This document shows positions 32,428 to 42,010 of a stretch of DNA of 64,000 nucleotides, in pieces. Source of the DNA: Pseudomicrostroma phylloplanum (taxonomy: Eukaryota; Basidiomycota; Exobasidiomycetes; Microstromatales). The position numbers were made by a program, and so were the translations under genes. The notes under the pieces were generated by a model. It worked only from the letters and a program-made list of their open reading frames with translations. It had not been told where the DNA came from and ran no database searches. The stretch lies in assembly GCA_039545275.1 (NCBI GenBank), contig BCHS01000001.1, positions 760,853 through 824,852 on the forward strand. The letters are read 5' to 3'. Numbering within the stretch: position 1 is the first letter of the stretch; every line of letters starts with the position of its first letter.

Positions 32428-35400
32428 ATGACAGCTGCTCCCGTCTCTGCGGTCGAACATCCCGCCGCTGTCTCTCCTGCTCCTGCTCCTCTCCAAAGAC
32501 CCAGTGCATCTACCTCATACCTCGTCTTTTTGCCCCCTCCAAAGCAGAGCAAGACTCTGCTCCGGGACCGATCTATCAACAATGGCGGCCACAGCGAACG
32601 GGCCGGCGGCTCGGATGCCAAGTGGAAGCGTGGTCGCTCGAGATACTTCCGGCGCGGCGGGGAAGAGGGTCAGTGGGTAGAAGCTGATCGAGCAAGTATT
32701 TCCCGGAGCAGCAGTAGCATACATCATCGAGCCGCTCCACACGGGAGACGGGAGGCTGTTGCTGTCGCTCTTCCGGAGGTCAGAGTGCCCGCCGCTGCGC
32801 CACCGGCTCGCTCGCAGGGCAACGGAGGAGATTTAGAGAATATCAGACAAGAGATCCTTGTGCCCGCTGCTCAATATGAACACTCTAGCGAAGGAGGTAC
32901 GAGGTTCAAGCCTCGGTTCACAGAGTCTGCTCAGAATAGAGACAGAAGCTTCAAGGGCGGGAGGACGCGATCTGCGCAAGACCCTCTCATAGGCAGCCAT
33001 TCGGGCAGCAGCGAGAAAAGCCATTCCACCTCCTCAGGCTCCTCACTCGAGCTCACGCCCGCTGGGGAAGCGGCACTGCGCCTACGAAATGCGCGTACAA
33101 CGAACCCTCAACTGGCCGCTGTACCGCTCGTCGAAGTGTCGAGAAATCTGTCGCACCTCATCTCGCCCGGGGTGGGACGTGGGACTGGGTCTGGCAATCA
33201 TTATTCGTCCCGGTTGGACGATGGGATATCGTGGACCGAAACGCTAGTGACTGGGCTGGCTGAGCGAGAGCAGGAGCTCACTAGGGACATCTCGAACACA
33301 CACTTGGGCACGATGGTTCCGTCCGGCCTCGGAGGGCAGACTATGCGGTCTGCGAGCGGCAGCGTTGTCGTCCCCCCTGCTAGCAGAGTCGACGACACCG
33401 ACGAGACACGAAGATACCGCCTCGACGAGGAGGAACGCGCTTTCCTCGCCGGACCCTTCTCCCTCGGCTCGACCTCCATCGGCCTTGCTCTGAAGTGCCA
33501 AGCAGGCGAAGAACCTCTCCGCCATGCAGAGGAAGGCTTCTCCGGTGGCTCGCAGGAGAATGTCTCCATCTCGCGTGCTCTACGCTCTGAGAGTGAAGTG
33601 CGAGCACTGGAGACGGAGAAGGAGAGGGCGAGAAGAGAGAGGGAGGAGGATGAAGATGGGCTCAGCGTATGGCCCACTGGCAAGGACAAGAGGGGGAAAG
33701 TGAGGTTTGTCTCTGCTAGAGAGGCGATGCAAGACTCCCCGAAGGGCGAGGCGATCTCAGCTCAAGACAATGCGGAGGCGCGGAGGCTGAAGAGAGGCTC
33801 GACGCAGAGATTCTCAGGTAATCAAGAGTCGCCTGAGAGCCAGAAAGAACAGGCAAGCAACGCCAGTCAGACTGAAGAAGAGGAAGAAGAGATTCCACTG
33901 ACGCCAGTCAGGAGAAAGCGCAGGAGGCTTGAGCCGCCTACACCTTTGCTCACTCCATCTGAGAGATCCAACCAGCTTTCCGGGGTTGCCAGTGAAGCAC
34001 ATGCGCAGCTCACCTGCCACTGCCAATGTCAGAGCTCAGGTGTAGCAAAAGGCATAGAAGCTCAGGGCCGCTCGGCCGTCGCTATGAGCAATCGAGCCGA
34101 TGAAACAGCCACAGATCGGATTGGACCAGCAAATGCCGAGCAGTCTAGAAGCGTCACCTCGCCCATCAAGAGAGCGAAGTCAGACCCCAAACCAATTAGC
34201 AGTACACCCCTGCTGGCTCCTCTAGTCCCGTTGCCCTCGTCCTCAGATCCCTCTCCTCGTATTCGCCAGCAGACGAACGCGTCGACATCTCGCTTGACGA
34301 GCCTCCCCAGGGCGAATCAGAGCGTGTGCCGTTTCAGTATCTTCTCCCGAGGCTCTGCTGATGCTTCTGTGTCCGCCTCGGCTTCTCGCAGCCGAGTCTT
34401 GCGGAAGGAAAAAGCTGGCGACGCGTCAAAGTCCACCGTGCCTCCTGCGCGACAGGCTCGCGGTCAAGAGATTACAGCTGATGCCAGCAGGACTGTCGAC
34501 ACTTCGGTCTCGCACCAATACAGGAGTGAGGCCACCGAAGCGAGGCATGGCAATGATTCGACGATCTCTCGATCTGACTTTGTTCCGCCAACGATGAGAG
34601 AGGAGAGAGACGACTTGCATCCTCAAACCGTTCGGGAGGTTCAATCGACAGCTCAGCCGCTTCTCAGTAAGGCACTCGTAGAGTCAAGGACGGCCGGATC
34701 TAGCACCAGAATGTCTGCGCCCTCGATGAAAGAACCTACCCGGCCTGCGCCGGTGGCGAAGACGGCGTCAAAGTCGCCCGCTGTGCAGTCAAATCCGCCC
34801 ATTGTCGGACCTGTTGGTGCACACAAAGGGACGACCAACACCAAGACGGCAGCAGCGGCGCCATCCTCTACAAGCTTCTTGGACTTGTCGACTACGGCTT
34901 CAGAGCGGCCGACTGCGTCACGTCCTCAACGGCCTCCGCCGGTCCCAATACCACCCTTGCGCGCCTCAACCTCTACCAAGTCCCACGGGCCTTCGAAGTT
35001 GGCTCAGTCCTTGACTGCCGAGAGTCTTGATCGCTCTCTGAACACGGCCGAGAGCTGCGAGAGTGTTGGGCAGAGCAACAGCAGCGCACACGGGCAAACG
35101 ATGACGATGACCGGCCTGGACTCGATCCCACCTCCTCCCTCGCTGCACTTTGATCCTCGAGACGTCACCAGCCTCCTGTCTATCCTGCGCAACCCCACTC
35201 CTCACCTTCCTGCCAAGCATGGAGGGCATGCAGAGCAGATCACCTCGCCGCGTATCAACGTGCTGGTGCTGATCAGGGAGGTGGGCGCGCTAGAGGAGAT
35301 TGGGGTCAAGGTCTTCAGCAAGGGCAAAGTCGTTGAGGGGAGAGTGGACATGATGGCCCGCTCTGAGCTGGTGGTAATGGATGGAGACGGCGGGATCAGC

Positions 35401-35979
35401 AGGGTGGTATTGTGGGGACAGTGTGCACTCGAGTGGGCCAGAGCTGAGGACAGTCGAGATGCAGAGGAGGAGGAAGAAGAAGTCGAGACGTCGGGCGAGC
35501 ACAGTCTGTCCACACGGGCAGGTATGACGACGACTATGACTATGGACACGACGAACTTCCGTGGGGACGAGACGACGACCTATGGAGGTGTCCTGCTGCG
35601 CAACCCTGCACAGCAGAAGCCCGACTATAAGTCCGCGGCGGCGAAGGCCAAGCGCGATCGCCGGCCCGTGGGTCCTGTGCGGCCCGGAGACGTCGTCTGT
35701 CTCTCCTCTCTCATCGTCTCCCCCATNCCCGCCAAACCCCTCGGCCCGCCTCAACGTGCCACCATGACACGCGCTCAGCCGGCCTCTGTACAGCTCGTAG
35801 CCTCTGAGCGGACCGCCTCAAAGGCAGAGCTCTGCTGGCGGTGGGACCTGCATGGACGTGAAAAGGAAAGAGAGCGGGCGCGCAGGAAGTATAGGTTCGA
35901 TGTAGCTCTGGCGGATTTCGATCGACGGTGTAAAGAGGTGTGGAAGTGCGCTGCGAGGTGGAATGGGGAGAGGGATTGA
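32428..35979 (+). CDS. Ser-rich protein with a C-terminal OB-fold-like region, function unknown
   Basis: A single frame of 1183 residues from ATG 32428. The first 930 residues are Ser/Arg/Glu-rich and low in complexity, with basic patches (RRKRRRLEPPTPLLTP, PIKRAKSDP) that could be nuclear signals. From about residue 940 the composition changes: RINVLVLIREVG, KVVEGRVDMMARSELVVMDG, GGISRVVLWGQCALEWA and VRPGDVVCLSSLIVS. Alternating strands ending in D-G-D-G, V-V-L-W-G-Q and P-G-D-V-V are the pattern of RPA-like OB folds that bind single-stranded DNA. A basic C-terminal tail follows, rich in Arg/Lys/Trp. No named family was recognised; shieldin- or telomere-type OB proteins are possibilities. 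One undetermined base (n at 35727) falls in the coding sequence. Start choice is moderately certain. Confidence 0.65.
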   Translation: MTAAPVSAVEHPAAVSPAPAPLQRPSASTSYLVFLPPPKQSKTLLRDRSINNGGHSERAGGSDAKWKRGRSRYFRRGGEEGQWVEADRASISRSSSSIHHRAAPHGRREAVAVALPEVRVPAAAPPARSQGNGGDLENIRQEILVPAAQYEHSSEGGTRFKPRFTESAQNRDRSFKGGRTRSAQDPLIGSHSGSSEKSHSTSSGSSLELTPAGEAALRLRNARTTNPQLAAVPLVEVSRNLSHLISPGVGRGTGSGNHYSSRLDDGISWTETLVTGLAEREQELTRDISNTHLGTMVPSGLGGQTMRSASGSVVVPPASRVDDTDETRRYRLDEEERAFLAGPFSLGSTSIGLALKCQAGEEPLRHAEEGFSGGSQENVSISRALRSESEVRALETEKERARREREEDEDGLSVWPTGKDKRGKVRFVSAREAMQDSPKGEAISAQDNAEARRLKRGSTQRFSGNQESPESQKEQASNASQTEEEEEEIPLTPVRRKRRRLEPPTPLLTPSERSNQLSGVASEAHAQLTCHCQCQSSGVAKGIEAQGRSAVAMSNRADETATDRIGPANAEQSRSVTSPIKRAKSDPKPISSTPLLAPLVPLPSSSDPSPRIRQQTNASTSRLTSLPRANQSVCRFSIFSRGSADASVSASASRSRVLRKEKAGDASKSTVPPARQARGQEITADASRTVDTSVSHQYRSEATEARHGNDSTISRSDFVPPTMREERDDLHPQTVREVQSTAQPLLSKALVESRTAGSSTRMSAPSMKEPTRPAPVAKTASKSPAVQSNPPIVGPVGAHKGTTNTKTAAAAPSSTSFLDLSTTASERPTASRPQRPPPVPIPPLRASTSTKSHGPSKLAQSLTAESLDRSLNTAESCESVGQSNSSAHGQTMTMTGLDSIPPPPSLHFDPRDVTSLLSILRNPTPHLPAKHGGHAEQITSPRINVLVLIREVGALEEIGVKVFSKGKVVEGRVDMMARSELVVMDGDGGISRVVLWGQCALEWARAEDSRDAEEEEEEVETSGEHSLSTRAGMTTTMTMDTTNFRGDETTTYGGVLLRNPAQQKPDYKSAAAKAKRDRRPVGPVRPGDVVCLSSLIVSPXPAKPLGPPQRATMTRAQPASVQLVASERTASKAELCWRWDLHGREKERERARRKYRFDVALADFDRRCKEVWKCAARWNGERD

Positions 35980-36382
35980 TACCAGCTGGCTGAACTGCGT
36001 TACATTACGTTGCGTTGTTGTATGTGCAATCAAAGTGTATTTGTACTGTACCACTTGGGGCGTGTCGATGCGCGGAACGGAAGCGCGGCTTGTGCTCTAC
36101 TCGATGCCGGGAGGCCCGAGCGGGGAAAGGGGAGATTGATGTGCGTGTTGGGCGCAGGAGATGCGAGGCGAGGCGCGGCGCGGCACACACACAGGCGGAA
36201 CAGGACACAGGCGTGACGTGGAAGGAATCCGAAGGAAGCAGCCGAAGGCCAAGGGGCCAGCAGTGCCAGACACACACACGCTCACTCCTCCCTAGTACAT
36301 TCACCTCCTGAGCTTGTTTCCCTTTGTACCATCACCATCAACATCCTCGCAATCACACCTCTCTCACACTCACTCTCGCCAC
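35980..36382. promoter_or_regulatory. Calnexin promoter region
   Basis: A 403-bp spacer upstream of calnexin. It contains a TGACGTGG element at 36214-36221 (listed separately) and CA-repeats nearby. Confidence 0.5.
36214..36221 (+). promoter_or_regulatory. Candidate unfolded-protein-response element upstream of calnexin
   Basis: TGACGTGG lies 162 bp before the calnexin ATG. This matches the ACGTG-core element bound by XBP1/Hac1-type bZIP factors, and calnexin is a classic UPR target. The match is direct; its function is inferred. Confidence 0.5.
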
Positions 36383-38253
36383 ATGAAGTCACACGTTGGT
36401 GTAGCAGCCCTGGCATTGGCAGCCGTAGCCACAGCATCCAGTGCAGAGCACGTGGAGCGAAAGCCATTCAAGGTGAGCATTCCATACCATCTTACTCCTT
36501 ACACCCGGCCAGCTAGCAGACAGCTTGTCCGGCAACTTGTGAGCCGTATTTGACCCCACTCCCTCTGCACACTCCCTCGTCCGCCTTTTCCATCCCTCAG
36601 CGTACTAGCATCAAGGCTCCCTTCGTCGAGCAGTTCACAGAGGACTGGACAGAGCGCTGGACCCCGTCAGCAGCCACAAAGACGCAACAGGGCGGCGACG
36701 TATTCTCCTATTCGGGCAAGTGGTCCGTAGAGGAGCCAAAGGTCTTCCCCGGCCTCCTGGGAGACGAAGGACTGGTAGTCAAGTCCAAGGCTGCCCAACA
36801 TGCCATCTCCGCGCCCTTTGCCGAGGTGGTAAAGACGGACGGCAAGAAGCCTCTGGTGGTCCAGTACGAGGCCAAGTTCCAGACGGGACTGAGCTGTGGT
36901 GGCGCTTACCTCAAGCTACTCAGCGAGTCGCCCGATGGAATTCAGGCAAAGGAGTTCTCGGATCAGACCCCTTACACAATCATGTTTGGTCCTGACAAGT
37001 GTGGTCAGACGAACAAGGTCCACTTCATTGTCCGTCACCAGAACCCCGTCACGGGTACCATTGAGGAGAAGCACCTGATCGACACTCCTTACCCCAAGCT
37101 GGCAAAGACGACTAACCTCTACACCCTCGTGGTGCAACCTGACAACTCCTACGAGATCTTCATCAACCACGACTCGAGGAAGAAGGGTACTCTCTTTGAG
37201 CACTTTCAGCCTCCTTTCACCCCACCAAAGGAGATCGATGACCCCGAGGACTTCAAGCCTGCTGACTGGGTCGATGAGGAGCGGATCCCGAGTACCGTTG
37301 CTAGCAAGCCAGCAGACTGGGACGAGGACGCCCCCGCTGAGATCTCGGACCCGGACGCGACCAAGCCGGACGGATGGCTCGAGGATGAGCCGCTCCGCAT
37401 TCGTGACCCGGAGGCTCAGAAGCCTGAGGAGTGGGACGATGAAGAGGACGGCGAGTGGGCCCCTCCGCTTGTCCCCAACCCCAAGTGTCAGGAAGCCGTC
37501 GGTTGCGGACCTTGGAGCCCTCCTACGATCCCCAACCCAAAGTACCGTGGAAAGTGGACTGCCCCCATGGTCCCCAACCCCGACTACAAGGGCGTCTGGG
37601 CTCCACGCAAGATTGCCAACCCAGAGTACTACAATGAAGAGCGACCAAGCAACTTCACCCCCATGGCCGGTATCGGTTTCGAGATCTGGACCATGGACGA
37701 GGACATTCTCTTTGACAACATCTACGTCGGCTACTCGCCCGAGGACGCCAAGAAGCTGGCCGAGGAGACCTTTGACGAGAAGTTGCCCATTGAGCAGAAC
37801 CTCGAGAAGAAGACGGACGATGAGCAAAAGACAAAGGACGCCGAGCAGGCCAAGGAGCAGGGTTTGGACGCCGCCAAGTCCGTTGTGGAGAAGTACACCG
37901 AGGAGGCCAAGCAGTTCCTCGATGCCGCAAGGGAGGACCCCATTGAGGCCTTCAAGGCCTTCCCCCAGATTGCCGGTGGACTGGGTGCAGCCGTCACCCT
38001 GCTTCTGGGCCTAGTGGCCATCCTCGCCGGTCTGGCGGGCTCCAAGGCGGCACCCACTGTCAAGGATGCTGCTGCCAAGGGCAAGAAGAAGATTGATGCA
38101 CCCTCTTCCACCTCCTCCTCTTCGGCGAAGGGTGTCACATCAAAGACTTCGGCTTCGGAGACGGCAAAGGCAAAGTCGACGTCGGTCACGGCTGCTGGCA
38201 GCAATGGCACTAGCAAGAGGACCGTCGTTAGCGCTGAGGACGATGAGGACTAG
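36383..38253 (+). CDS. CNE1: Calnexin, ER membrane lectin chaperone
   Basis: Exon 1 (36383-36472) encodes exactly the signal-peptide region ([20 protein letters not shown] and the next ten residues); exon 2 (36601-38253) the rest, 580 residues. The globular lectin domain includes [36 protein letters not shown] and [12 protein letters not shown]. The P-domain arm has tandem repeats of two kinds, the acidic type ([42 protein letters not shown]) and the GxWxxPxIPNPxY type. A transmembrane segment near residue 480 ([18 protein letters not shown]) is followed by a short Lys/Ser cytosolic tail. Calnexin retains monoglucosylated glycoproteins in the ER until folded. A TGACGTGG element upstream suggests UPR control. 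Confidence 0.96.
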
Positions 38254-38621
38254 AGAGGGAGGAGAGAAAGGTTGCCGAGCTTGCTGAGTGTAGAGGGGTC
38301 ATTCGAGAGGCCGAGTTGCCACACGAGGAAGTGGGGAGTGTGGATGGGCGCAACGGGCTGAGGAGATTCGCTTGAAGAGAGCTCTGCTCTTGAAGGAGGA
38401 TGGGAGCATTTGGTACGGCTTGCAAGTGCCGCTGTTGCTGTGGAGAGCAGATGGAGAGGATAGTCTCGCCGTGCTGTACGTCATCAGATACACACATTCA
38501 CACAAAACAAAAATATCACCACATTCTTTTCTCCGACCGACCCAAAACTTGTCCGTCTTCACCTTGCTTGTCATTGGTATCATGTCGTTACAGTGCGTCT
38601 CTAGCCCCTACCTAGACTGGA
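38254..38621. other. Convergent 3' spacer
   Basis: A 368-bp tail-to-tail interval between calnexin and the following minus-strand gene. It should hold both 3' UTRs. Nothing else was recognised. Confidence 0.4.
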
Positions 38622-40601
38622 CTAGACTACTCCCGGCCGCCCAGACTCCAACTTCCTGCGGCGCTCCTGCTCCTGCTGACTTCGCAGGAACTCCTCATGC
38701 ATACGAGCCCAGGCGCTACGGCCTCCTTCCTCCCGGACACGCTCCCTCTCCCTTCTTCGGCTCTGCTGAGCAGCCTCGCCGCCGCTGTCGCCGTGCTCCC
38801 CTCTTCGCCCTGAAGCCGAAGCCGAAGCTGAAGCTTGTACACGATTGCGAGTGCTAGCCTCCGTTTCCGTTTCGGCGCCCGAGGCATCACTCTCTCCTTC
38901 TCCTTCCTCCTCAGCGAATCCTTCTGCTTCTTGCGCTTCTTGTTCCTCCTGAGACCAGGAGGAAGAAGAGGACGGGTTGGAATCGGCGCCAGAGCCAGAG
39001 CCAGAGCCAATAGCAGAGCTAGAGGCAGATCTGATGGCGAGTGTGGCGAGCTCGTCGCACGGGTAGCCGAACCGGTCTACATGTCCTTGCCTTCGTCCTG
39101 AGCTGTGGTCTGACGCTGGGCTGGAGCTCGATGCAAAGCCAAAGCCATAAGCGGCAAGAAGGTCCGTCTGGCTACTACTTCTGCCCCTGCCCTTCTTGGA
39201 CGACTTGAGCTTCTCCCCAATTCCTGCTACGCTGCTGGCCCCGACGCCTCCACTACCGCCGCCAATGCCAGCCGCATCGTTCATAATCCTCCTGAGATCA
39301 GCGCTGGCTGCATACTCTGGGTTGCGCTGCTCCTCGGGCAAGGCCTCTTCGGCGAGGGAAGTGCCCTTTTTCTCTTGCGCAGAGAGAGAGGCGACGAGGT
39401 GTGCTTCTAGCTCGGAGAGGTGCGCTTCGATTGTAGCCATCTCGCTCTGGGCGGCAGAGGTAGAGGCGCTGCCGAGTGGGGCGGAGAGGTCGTGCTCTGC
39501 CACCGGAGTGAGGGAAGAGGAAAGTAGGACTGCGGGCGACTGCTTCGACTTGCCCTTTCCCGTGGAGGTATCGCCGACTGTGGTGGCCTGCGAGGCATGC
39601 AAAGGGGGATGCCTCTCCCTGCCCTTGGGGAAGAGACTCTCCAGATCAGCTTCCAGCCAACCGTCCTCCTCTTCGTCCCTCTTCATGGCGCGACTAAGAT
39701 GGTCGAACCGCGGGTTGAGGATGGCGTCCCAGCCTGACCTGCCAGGGCCTGCTCTTGTGAAGGGCCAGCCAGAAGATGAGGCGCTCGAGGCAGGTCCAAG
39801 AGCAGAGCGGGTCTGCAGGTAAGCGGGCAGACGTAGAAGAGGCTGAGATAGGGCAGCATCCGATCCTCCTCCGGGACAAGTAGCAGTGGGATCGTCCCCG
39901 CTTGAGGCCACACCGCCTGCACCGCCCCCTTCGCCGAAGTTGTTACCCTCGATCAGTCCGTTCCAGAGAGCCGCCTCGACCATCAGCTGACGCGAGGTAC
40001 TGCCTGTACCTCCCACTGTCCCCCGTTTCGGAAGAGAAGCTCTCGGGTGCAGAGTAGCGGGTCGAGAGGGAAAGGGGCGCCCGAATGGGTAGGCAGGATG
40101 GATCTCCGAGGGGAGGAGATCTTCGCTCTGTGCAAGCTGAGCGAGGAGGTGTGGCTGTAACAAGACTTCTTCCTGCGACCATGTCCAGGACTCTTCCCCG
40201 CCCCAGCGATCATCACCCCCTTGTACCGTGGCTGTATGGTCCTCTCCGCCTTGTACGCCTTGCATCCTGAGGTTGCGCATACGCTTCGTGTACTCTGCAT
40301 CGTTGTACGTCTCTGGGAAGCGGTACCCCTCTCCACCAACTGCACCACCCATCGTGAGGGGTATAGAGTCATGATCGGCCTGCGTTGATGACAGCAGCAG
40401 AGCCGTGAGTCGCGTCGAGTGCGCAAAGGAAGGGGCATAAGAGGAGGTCGGATCGAGCGTGAATGGCGAAGGTGCTATACCCCCCGAGGCGGACGAGGAG
40501 GGGTCCTGAAAGTAAGAGGATGGGCCTGGGGTCAGGAGCGGGAGGGCATGACTGGGCGTGACGAGGCGACGTGAATGCGAGTAGGACGAATCGGATGGCA
40601 T
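38622..40601 (-). CDS. Hypothetical low-complexity protein
   Basis: One uninterrupted frame of 659 residues that I cannot assign to a family. The N-terminal 60 residues are Ser/Pro-rich. A somewhat more ordered region contains YRFPETYNDAEYTKRMRNLRM, then WTWSQEEVLLQPHLLAQLAQSEDLLPSE. The central part is Gly/Ser-rich, and there is a helical segment at SEMATIEAHLSELEAHLVASLS. The C-terminal 90 residues alternate acidic and basic runs and end in a charged helix with EEFLRSQQEQERRRKLESG. Frame openness over 1.98 kb with strong codon bias supports a real gene. It lies head-to-head with Cgi121. The YNDAEYTKRM and WSQEEVLLQPHLLAQLAQSE segments are the best places to search for homologues. Confidence 0.6.
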   Translation of the reverse strand: MPSDSSYSHSRRLVTPSHALPLLTPGPSSYFQDPSSSASGGIAPSPFTLDPTSSYAPSFAHSTRLTALLLSSTQADHDSIPLTMGGAVGGEGYRFPETYNDAEYTKRMRNLRMQGVQGGEDHTATVQGGDDRWGGEESWTWSQEEVLLQPHLLAQLAQSEDLLPSEIHPAYPFGRPFPSRPATLHPRASLPKRGTVGGTGSTSRQLMVEAALWNGLIEGNNFGEGGGAGGVASSGDDPTATCPGGGSDAALSQPLLRLPAYLQTRSALGPASSASSSGWPFTRAGPGRSGWDAILNPRFDHLSRAMKRDEEEDGWLEADLESLFPKGRERHPPLHASQATTVGDTSTGKGKSKQSPAVLLSSSLTPVAEHDLSAPLGSASTSAAQSEMATIEAHLSELEAHLVASLSAQEKKGTSLAEEALPEEQRNPEYAASADLRRIMNDAAGIGGGSGGVGASSVAGIGEKLKSSKKGRGRSSSQTDLLAAYGFGFASSSSPASDHSSGRRQGHVDRFGYPCDELATLAIRSASSSAIGSGSGSGADSNPSSSSSWSQEEQEAQEAEGFAEEEGEGESDASGAETETEASTRNRVQASASASASGRRGEHGDSGGEAAQQSRRRERERVREEGGRSAWARMHEEFLRSQQEQERRRKLESGRPGVV

Positions 40602-40865
40602 CGTTGAACTTGAAGAAGGAAGAAAGAAGGAAGGGCCGAGGCCCCGCTGCTGGACGTGATGGATCAGGACGATACGACCCGCGAGCGAAGCAACACCCAG
40701 AATAACAGACGGAAGGGCGATCGCGGCAGCGGAAGCAGCAGCAGAGCGGAGGCAGAGGAGGAAGAAGTACAGGAAGTCCTCTTCCCACCTCGATATCCGA
40801 ATCTACCAAGGCAATATCGCTCACAAACCACTTGGGTAGAACTCTTTGACTCAAGCCTGGCAGCC

Positions 40866-41570
40866 ATGGAGACGTATACATTCCCCCACTTCCACCCAGA
40901 AAGCAACACTGTGCACCTCGCCCTCTTCCACTCCCTGAGCAATGCCCAGCCACTCCTCTCCCAGATCATCAGTGCTGCCTCTCTTCCCACGGGCCACCCG
41001 GACCAGGTCAAGGTAGATTTTGCCTTTATCGATGCCAGCATGGTGGTTAGTAGGGAGCAGGTGCTCAATGCTGTGCTGCAGAGCATGGTCTGGAAGGAGA
41101 GGGGCGATGACGGCAGTGGGGGGTTGAAGACAAAGACGATTCATAGCGAGGTGATCTGGAACCTCTTCCCTGGGAGGAATGTGAGTTCCAGCAGACGTAG
41201 AGACGAAGTGTCTCTTAGCTGCGTTGACTCACTCGAATGCATATGCGGTATACTTTTACAGATCTCCTCATCCCTACGCGAAGTAGGCCTCTCACCCAAG
41301 ACCACCTCTCTCCTCCTAGTGCACATCTCCTCCGCTGCCACAAGTCCCTCCGAGATCCTCTCCCGCATGACAAGTCTAGTGCAAGGCACTCTGGATCCCA
41401 CCGGCTTGTCCTCACTGGAGCATCGTGACCAGGCGGGCGAAGGGAGCAGCGCAGGGACGAACTGGAAGGAGCTCACGAGGCTGTACAAGATCGATGAGGC
41501 GGTGGAGAAGGAGGAGCGCAGGAGGGCCGTCGTGGAAAGTGCGACGGCTATCAAGAACGTTGCTGGATGA
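40866..41570 (+). CDS. CGI121: KEOPS/EKC complex subunit Cgi121 (TPRKB homologue)
   Basis: Exons 40866-41180 and 41262-41570 encode 207 residues. Family blocks are METYTFPHF at the start, VHLALFHSLSNAQPLLSQII, VDFAFIDASMVVSREQVLNA, LKTKTIHSEVIWNLFPGRN, then after the intron ISSSLREVGLSPKTTSLLL, and a C-terminal LTRLYKIDEAVEKEE. KEOPS installs t6A at tRNA position 37 and also affects telomeres; Cgi121 docks on Bud32 and helps bind tRNA. The 81-nt intron is a multiple of three and has no in-frame stop, so the unspliced frame also reads through. An in-frame ATG at 40656 would add a 70-residue Arg/Glu-rich leader; I prefer 40866 because homologues begin at METYTFP-like sequence. Confidence 0.88.
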   Translation: METYTFPHFHPESNTVHLALFHSLSNAQPLLSQIISAASLPTGHPDQVKVDFAFIDASMVVSREQVLNAVLQSMVWKERGDDGSGGLKTKTIHSEVIWNLFPGRNVSSSRRRDEVSLSCVDSLECICGILLQISSSLREVGLSPKTTSLLLVHISSAATSPSEILSRMTSLVQGTLDPTGLSSLEHRDQAGEGSSAGTNWKELTRLYKIDEAVEKEERRRAVVESATAIKNVAG

Positions 41571-42010
41571 GTATAGGAGGTCATACACCAGCTGATGCAG
41601 CTATACCGCGGGTCCCGCTCATATACGCCAATTCTAGGCACTCAAGAACCCTTCCGCTCCGAGCATCAGGAGAGGCAGCGGGACCTCGTTTATGCTCTCT
41701 TCGCTCTCTCCCTAAATGAGAATGGCGCTACTCCGCACCACAGTAGCTTTACGATCTCATGGAAGACAACAGCCCCTGGGCGCGGCAGGGTACCAACATC
41801 AATGCCGCACACATGGTGTCTTCAGTCGCGAGGGAGCGGTCAGGCGACGGGAAAGACTTGGAGATGTAAGACGCGTGCATTGTAAGGAGCTAAGAGTACA
41901 AGGTGAAGGTAGGCACAACCACGGCAGAAGCAAGACGGAGAGGGAAGAGGAGGGAAGAAAGCCAGAAGAGGGATGAAGATATAGGAGGAGAAGGCATGGA
42001 TGACGACGCA
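41571..42010. other. Convergent 3' spacer
   Basis: A 440-bp tail-to-tail spacer between CGI121 and NOP56. No conserved coding signal was found. Confidence 0.4.

Noticed and set aside
36916..37827. A 303-codon minus-strand frame opposite calnexin
   Set aside because: Antisense shadow of a biased, repetitive coding region.
40656..40865. A 70-residue N-terminal extension of Cgi121
   Set aside because: Homologues begin at the METYTFP segment, and the extension is an uncharacteristic Arg/Glu-rich run in the promoter of the divergent gene.
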